DNA of 17,611 nucleotides from assembly GCA_900553245.1 (NCBI GenBank), contig USCP01000018.1, forward strand, positions 1 to 17,611. The letters run 5' to 3'. The notes beneath the pieces were generated by a model. It saw only the letters and a list, made by a program, of their open reading frames with translations. It did no database searches and was not told the DNA's origin. The stretch is from an uncultured Peptococcaceae bacterium. Its GTDB lineage: Bacteria > Bacillota > Peptococcia > Peptococcales > Peptococcaceae. Positions 14,903-17,611 of the stretch are shown piece by piece. Both the position numbers and the translations under genes were made by a program. How positions within the stretch are numbered: the first letter of the stretch is position 1; each line of letters starts with the position of its first letter.

Positions 14903-15967
14903 TTGGTGGATATTCGTGCATTAGATTTTGATGAATTGGGTGCGTATTTAACTTCGATTGGAGAACCGAAGTTTCGTTGCAAACAATTTTTTTCATGGCT
15001 ACACAATCAACAAATTGATGACTTTGAACAAGCGCATAACGTAGGGAAAAAACTATTGGAAGCGCTTGAAAGAGATGACTATCACATCATTAATCCAGAA
15101 TTAAAGCAGCGCTTTATTTCAAAAGATGGGACTGAAAAGTACCTTTTTGGTCTTGAGGATGCGTCGCTCATTGAATGTGTATTGATGCGTTATCGCGGAG
15201 ATTTTAGTAAACAGCGCAACACCCTTTGTGTATCCAGTCAAGTAGGGTGCGCAATGAAATGCGCATTTTGTGCAACCGGCAATCAAGGGTTTGAACGTAA
15301 TCTCTCAGTTGCTGAAATTCTTAGTGAAGTGTACACTGCAAACGGAATTTTAAAAAGCAATGAAAAAAATCAAGAGATTCGTAATATTGTATTCATGGGG
15401 ATGGGCGAGCCGTTTAATAACTTTGATAATGTGATCAAGTCTATTCAGATTTTATGTCATCCTAATGGGATGAATCTTTCGCCACGCCGTATTACCATTT
15501 CTACCTGTGGGGTTGTGCCTAAGCTCATCGATTTTGCGGATTTGAACAGTGATATCGGTTTGGCAATTTCTTTGCATGCGTCTAATAATAAGGACCGTGA
15601 TGCACTGATGCCTGTTAATCATGCATATCCTCTTGAATCATTGATGGAAGCCTGCAAATATTATCAGGACGTTACGAAAAAAAGAATCAGCTTTGAATAC
15701 GCGCTCATTGAAAACGTGAATGATCAGAAAAAGCACGTGGATGAATTAAAAGTTTTATTAAAGGACTTGGATTGTCATATCAATGTGATTCCTGTGAATT
15801 CTGTAGCCCATAATAAAACACTACTTAGACCGGATAAGGCACATATAAATCATTTTATTGAAGCGCTTCGCGCCAATGGAATCGGTGCCAGCGTACGTCA
15901 AGAAAAAGGTGCAGATATCAATGGCGCATGCGGACAATTGAAAACCAGCTATTACCAATCCAAATAA
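14903..15967 (+). CDS. rlmN: Dual-specificity RNA methyltransferase RlmN
   Basis: RlmN is a radical-SAM enzyme that adds a methyl group to C2 of adenine in 23S rRNA (A2503 in E. coli) and certain tRNAs. The 354-residue protein has the iron-sulfur motif Cys116-x3-Cys120-x2-Cys123 (GCAMKCAFCATGNQG). It has the two catalytic cysteines at 109 (TLCVSSQVGC) and 343 (INGACGQL), the latter carrying the transient methyl. IVFMGMGEPFNNFDNV and ISTCGVVP are also diagnostic. The start is TTG 14903 or GTG 14906; AAAGGA (14891-14896) fits both, so the choice is open by one residue. The absence of an ATG suggests coupling to rsmB, whose stop is 2 nt upstream. Confidence 0.96.
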   Translation: MVDIRALDFDELGAYLTSIGEPKFRCKQFFSWLHNQQIDDFEQAHNVGKKLLEALERDDYHIINPELKQRFISKDGTEKYLFGLEDASLIECVLMRYRGDFSKQRNTLCVSSQVGCAMKCAFCATGNQGFERNLSVAEILSEVYTANGILKSNEKNQEIRNIVFMGMGEPFNNFDNVIKSIQILCHPNGMNLSPRRITISTCGVVPKLIDFADLNSDIGLAISLHASNNKDRDALMPVNHAYPLESLMEACKYYQDVTKKRISFEYALIENVNDQKKHVDELKVLLKDLDCHINVIPVNSVAHNKTLLRPDKAHINHFIEALRANGIGASVRQEKGADINGACGQLKTSYYQSK

Positions 15968-15983
15968 GAAAGGGTGAAGCCTT

Positions 15984-16727
15984 TTGATTTACGGAAAAAC
16001 GCATATTGGTTTGGTGCGTGATACAAACGAAGATGCCATCTTTTACGACGAGGTCAATAATCTTATGATTATTGCTGACGGGATTGGCGGTCATGCTCGT
16101 GGTGAAGATGCAAGTAATAAGGCAATCGAAACGCTGAAAGCATTTATCTATAAAAATAATCACGCTTATGGGAATAAAGAGCAGTTGTTATTGGATGGGT
16201 TTGTCGAAGCTAATAAGGCTGTGCATAACATTCAAAATGCGTTGCCGGATGGTAAAATCTGCGGAACGACCTTGACATGTACATTGGTTTCGGATGGTAT
16301 TCTTTATTTTGCGCACGTAGGCGATACACGAATTTACGTATCACGCGGTAAAAAAGATATTGAACAAATTACTTATGACCATACCTATTTGTCCGAATTG
16401 GCAAGAAACGATTTCAAGACATTTGTAGAGCTACAAGGAAATACAGTTACACGTGCTAACAATTATTTGACACGTGCCATTGGTCCGGAGCCTTCCGTGG
16501 AGGCCCAGGTGGGTCATTTCCGCTTAAAAAGCGAGGATTATATTATTTTGCTCACAGATGGTGTATATCGTTATGTCAAACCCTTTGATGTCCTTCATAT
16601 TTTGAAAGAATCATCAAGTATTGTGCAGTTTACAAATATCATTTTTGATACAGCCCTAAAAAAAGGCGGTAAAGATAATTTAAGTATTATTATCGGTGTC
16701 TTTCAGGAAGGAGGGCAACAAGCATGA
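15984..16727 (+). CDS. stp: PP2C-family serine/threonine protein phosphatase (Stp/PrpC)
   Basis: This phosphatase removes phosphate from Ser/Thr residues and normally counteracts the kinase encoded directly after it. The 247-residue protein shows the PP2C motifs: RDTNEDA with metal-binding Asp17, IADGIGGHARGE (Asp32), GTTLTCTLV, HVGDTRIYV, LLTDGVYRY and a C-terminal GGKDNLSIIIG with a further metal-ligand Asp. No membrane segment is present, so it is cytoplasmic. The start is TTG 15984 with AGGGTGA 6 nt upstream; the first residues IYGKTHIGLVRDTNED match family starts. Its TGA stop overlaps the kinase ATG (ATGA at 16724-16727), a strong sign of coupled translation. The pair is usually named prpC/prkC in Bacillus and stp/stk elsewhere. 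Confidence 0.95.
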   Translation: MIYGKTHIGLVRDTNEDAIFYDEVNNLMIIADGIGGHARGEDASNKAIETLKAFIYKNNHAYGNKEQLLLDGFVEANKAVHNIQNALPDGKICGTTLTCTLVSDGILYFAHVGDTRIYVSRGKKDIEQITYDHTYLSELARNDFKTFVELQGNTVTRANNYLTRAIGPEPSVEAQVGHFRLKSEDYIILLTDGVYRYVKPFDVLHILKESSSIVQFTNIIFDTALKKGGKDNLSIIIGVFQEGGQQA

Positions 16728-17611
16728 ATGAGTTACTAGGCGGTCGTTACCAGATTATAAAAAAAATAGGTAGCGGCGGTATGGCCATTGTTTACCTGGC
16801 TAAAGACCTTTCCTTGGACAGAAAAGTCGCCATTAAAGTTCTTCGCGACGAATATACCGAAGATAGTACTTTCCGTCGTCACTTTCAAAAAGAAGCGGTA
16901 GCGATTGCGCAGCTTTCACATAATAATATTGTAGGAATATATGATATTTTGACCGAGGATGAGAATATGTGCTTGGTCATGGAATATGTAGAAGGTGAAA
17001 CCCTCAAGGATAAAATAAATCGTGATGGCGCCATTCCTTGGCAACTGGTCGTTAAATATGGGATTCAAATTGCAAATGCATTGTCTTATGCACATGCCAA
17101 TCAAATTATTCATAAGGACGTAAAAAGTCAGAATATCTTGATTGATAAAGATGATAATGTAAAAATCACTGACTTTGGGATTTCTCAAATGATGAATAAT
17201 ACGACCATTACGCACAACAAAGGCGTATTGGGCTCAGCGCATTATTTTTCTCCGGAACAAGCACGTGGAGAGAAACTTTCCTATCAAACAGATATCTATT
17301 CTCTGGGGATTGTTCTCTATGAAATGCTTGTTGGTGAGTTGCCTTTTACAGCAGAGAATCCGGTCAGTGTGGCGTTAAAACATATTCAAGAACCGGCAAA
17401 ACCGGTACATTCTATTATCCACGATGTTCCGGAAAGTCTCAGTTTTATTGTCTCCAAGTGCTTGGAGAAAAAGCCGGAAAATCGTTTTGCAACGATGCAA
17501 GCCTTGTCGCGTGCTTTATCTGGTGTTAAAGCCGGTTCAGCGGGGCGTGCGGAAGCGGCAAAAGATAAGACAATGACAAAAGCGGTGCCAATTACGACGG
17601 CTGCAATGGCT
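16724..17611 (+). CDS. prkC: PrkC-type serine/threonine protein kinase, cut by the window end
   Basis: The frame from ATG 16724 stays open for 296 codons to the last base. It encodes a Hanks-type kinase domain: glycine loop GSGGMA (16-21), Lys38 in VAIK, alpha-C Glu57, catalytic loop HKDVKSQN (130-137), DFG (150-152), and GSAHYFSPEQARG (170-182) with SPE for the usual APE. The activation loop has Thr160, Thr161 and Thr163, where PrkC proteins self-phosphorylate. The family usually has HRDIKPQN, so Arg131 is Lys and the Pro is Ser here. GGAGGG lies 8-9 nt upstream of the ATG. After the kinase domain (about residue 270) comes a Lys/Ala-rich linker. In the family a membrane segment and extracellular PASTA repeats would follow, but they lie outside the window. 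Confidence 0.95.
   Translation, partial: MNELLGGRYQIIKKIGSGGMAIVYLAKDLSLDRKVAIKVLRDEYTEDSTFRRHFQKEAVAIAQLSHNNIVGIYDILTEDENMCLVMEYVEGETLKDKINRDGAIPWQLVVKYGIQIANALSYAHANQIIHKDVKSQNILIDKDDNVKITDFGISQMMNNTTITHNKGVLGSAHYFSPEQARGEKLSYQTDIYSLGIVLYEMLVGELPFTAENPVSVALKHIQEPAKPVHSIIHDVPESLSFIVSKCLEKKPENRFATMQALSRALSGVKAGSAGRAEAAKDKTMTKAVPITTAAMA

Overview
The window is a stretch of chromosomal housekeeping genes from a low-to-moderate G+C Gram-positive-lineage bacterium (Bacillota). All 17 genes lie on the + strand. The evidence for the lineage is strong AGGAGG-type ribosome binding sites, a T-box leader before the glycyl-tRNA synthetase genes, a RemA-family gene, and the order yicC-remA-gmk-rpoZ-coaBC-(metK)-priA-def-fmt-(yugP)-rsmB-rlmN-stp-prkC. 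This is close to the Bacillus subtilis order, with metK and a YugP-type protease added. From memory that arrangement fits Negativicutes (Veillonella/Dialister relatives) best, but I cannot confirm this from the window. I see no tRNA or rRNA genes, insertion sequences, CRISPR arrays or phage genes, and no obviously new multi-gene system.

Layout. Positions 1-286 hold three small hairpins, a strong terminator and the nrdR promoter. nrdR and recO overlap (287-1445). A promoter overlapping the recO stop codon drives a T-box leader (about 1490-1670), then glyQ and glyS (1689-4661). yicC, remA, gmk, rpoZ, coaBC and metK follow almost without gaps (4676-9039), ending in a 30-bp palindromic hairpin (9050-9079). 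Then come priA, def, fmt, a zinc metallopeptidase, rsmB, rlmN, a PP2C phosphatase and the first 296 codons of a PASTA-type Ser/Thr kinase, which runs off the window end.

Functional grouping. glyQ/glyS charge tRNA-Gly and are probably controlled by uncharged tRNA-Gly. gmk supplies GDP, rpoZ completes RNA polymerase, coaBC makes CoA precursor and metK makes S-adenosylmethionine, which rsmB and rlmN use to methylate rRNA. fmt and def add and remove the formyl group of initiator Met. priA and recO serve replication restart and recombination. stp/prkC form a phosphatase-kinase pair.

The points most worth checking are lesions in otherwise well-conserved, normally essential genes. glyS has an in-frame TGA (2604-2606) and TAG (2625-2627) just after a perfectly placed start. 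metK has its near-universal FSGKDPTK active-site loop replaced by an unrelated sequence (8662-8688). TGA and TAG are used as ordinary stops elsewhere in the window, so a changed genetic code does not explain the glyS case. Sequencing or assembly error, real mutation or recoding must be separated by read-level data.
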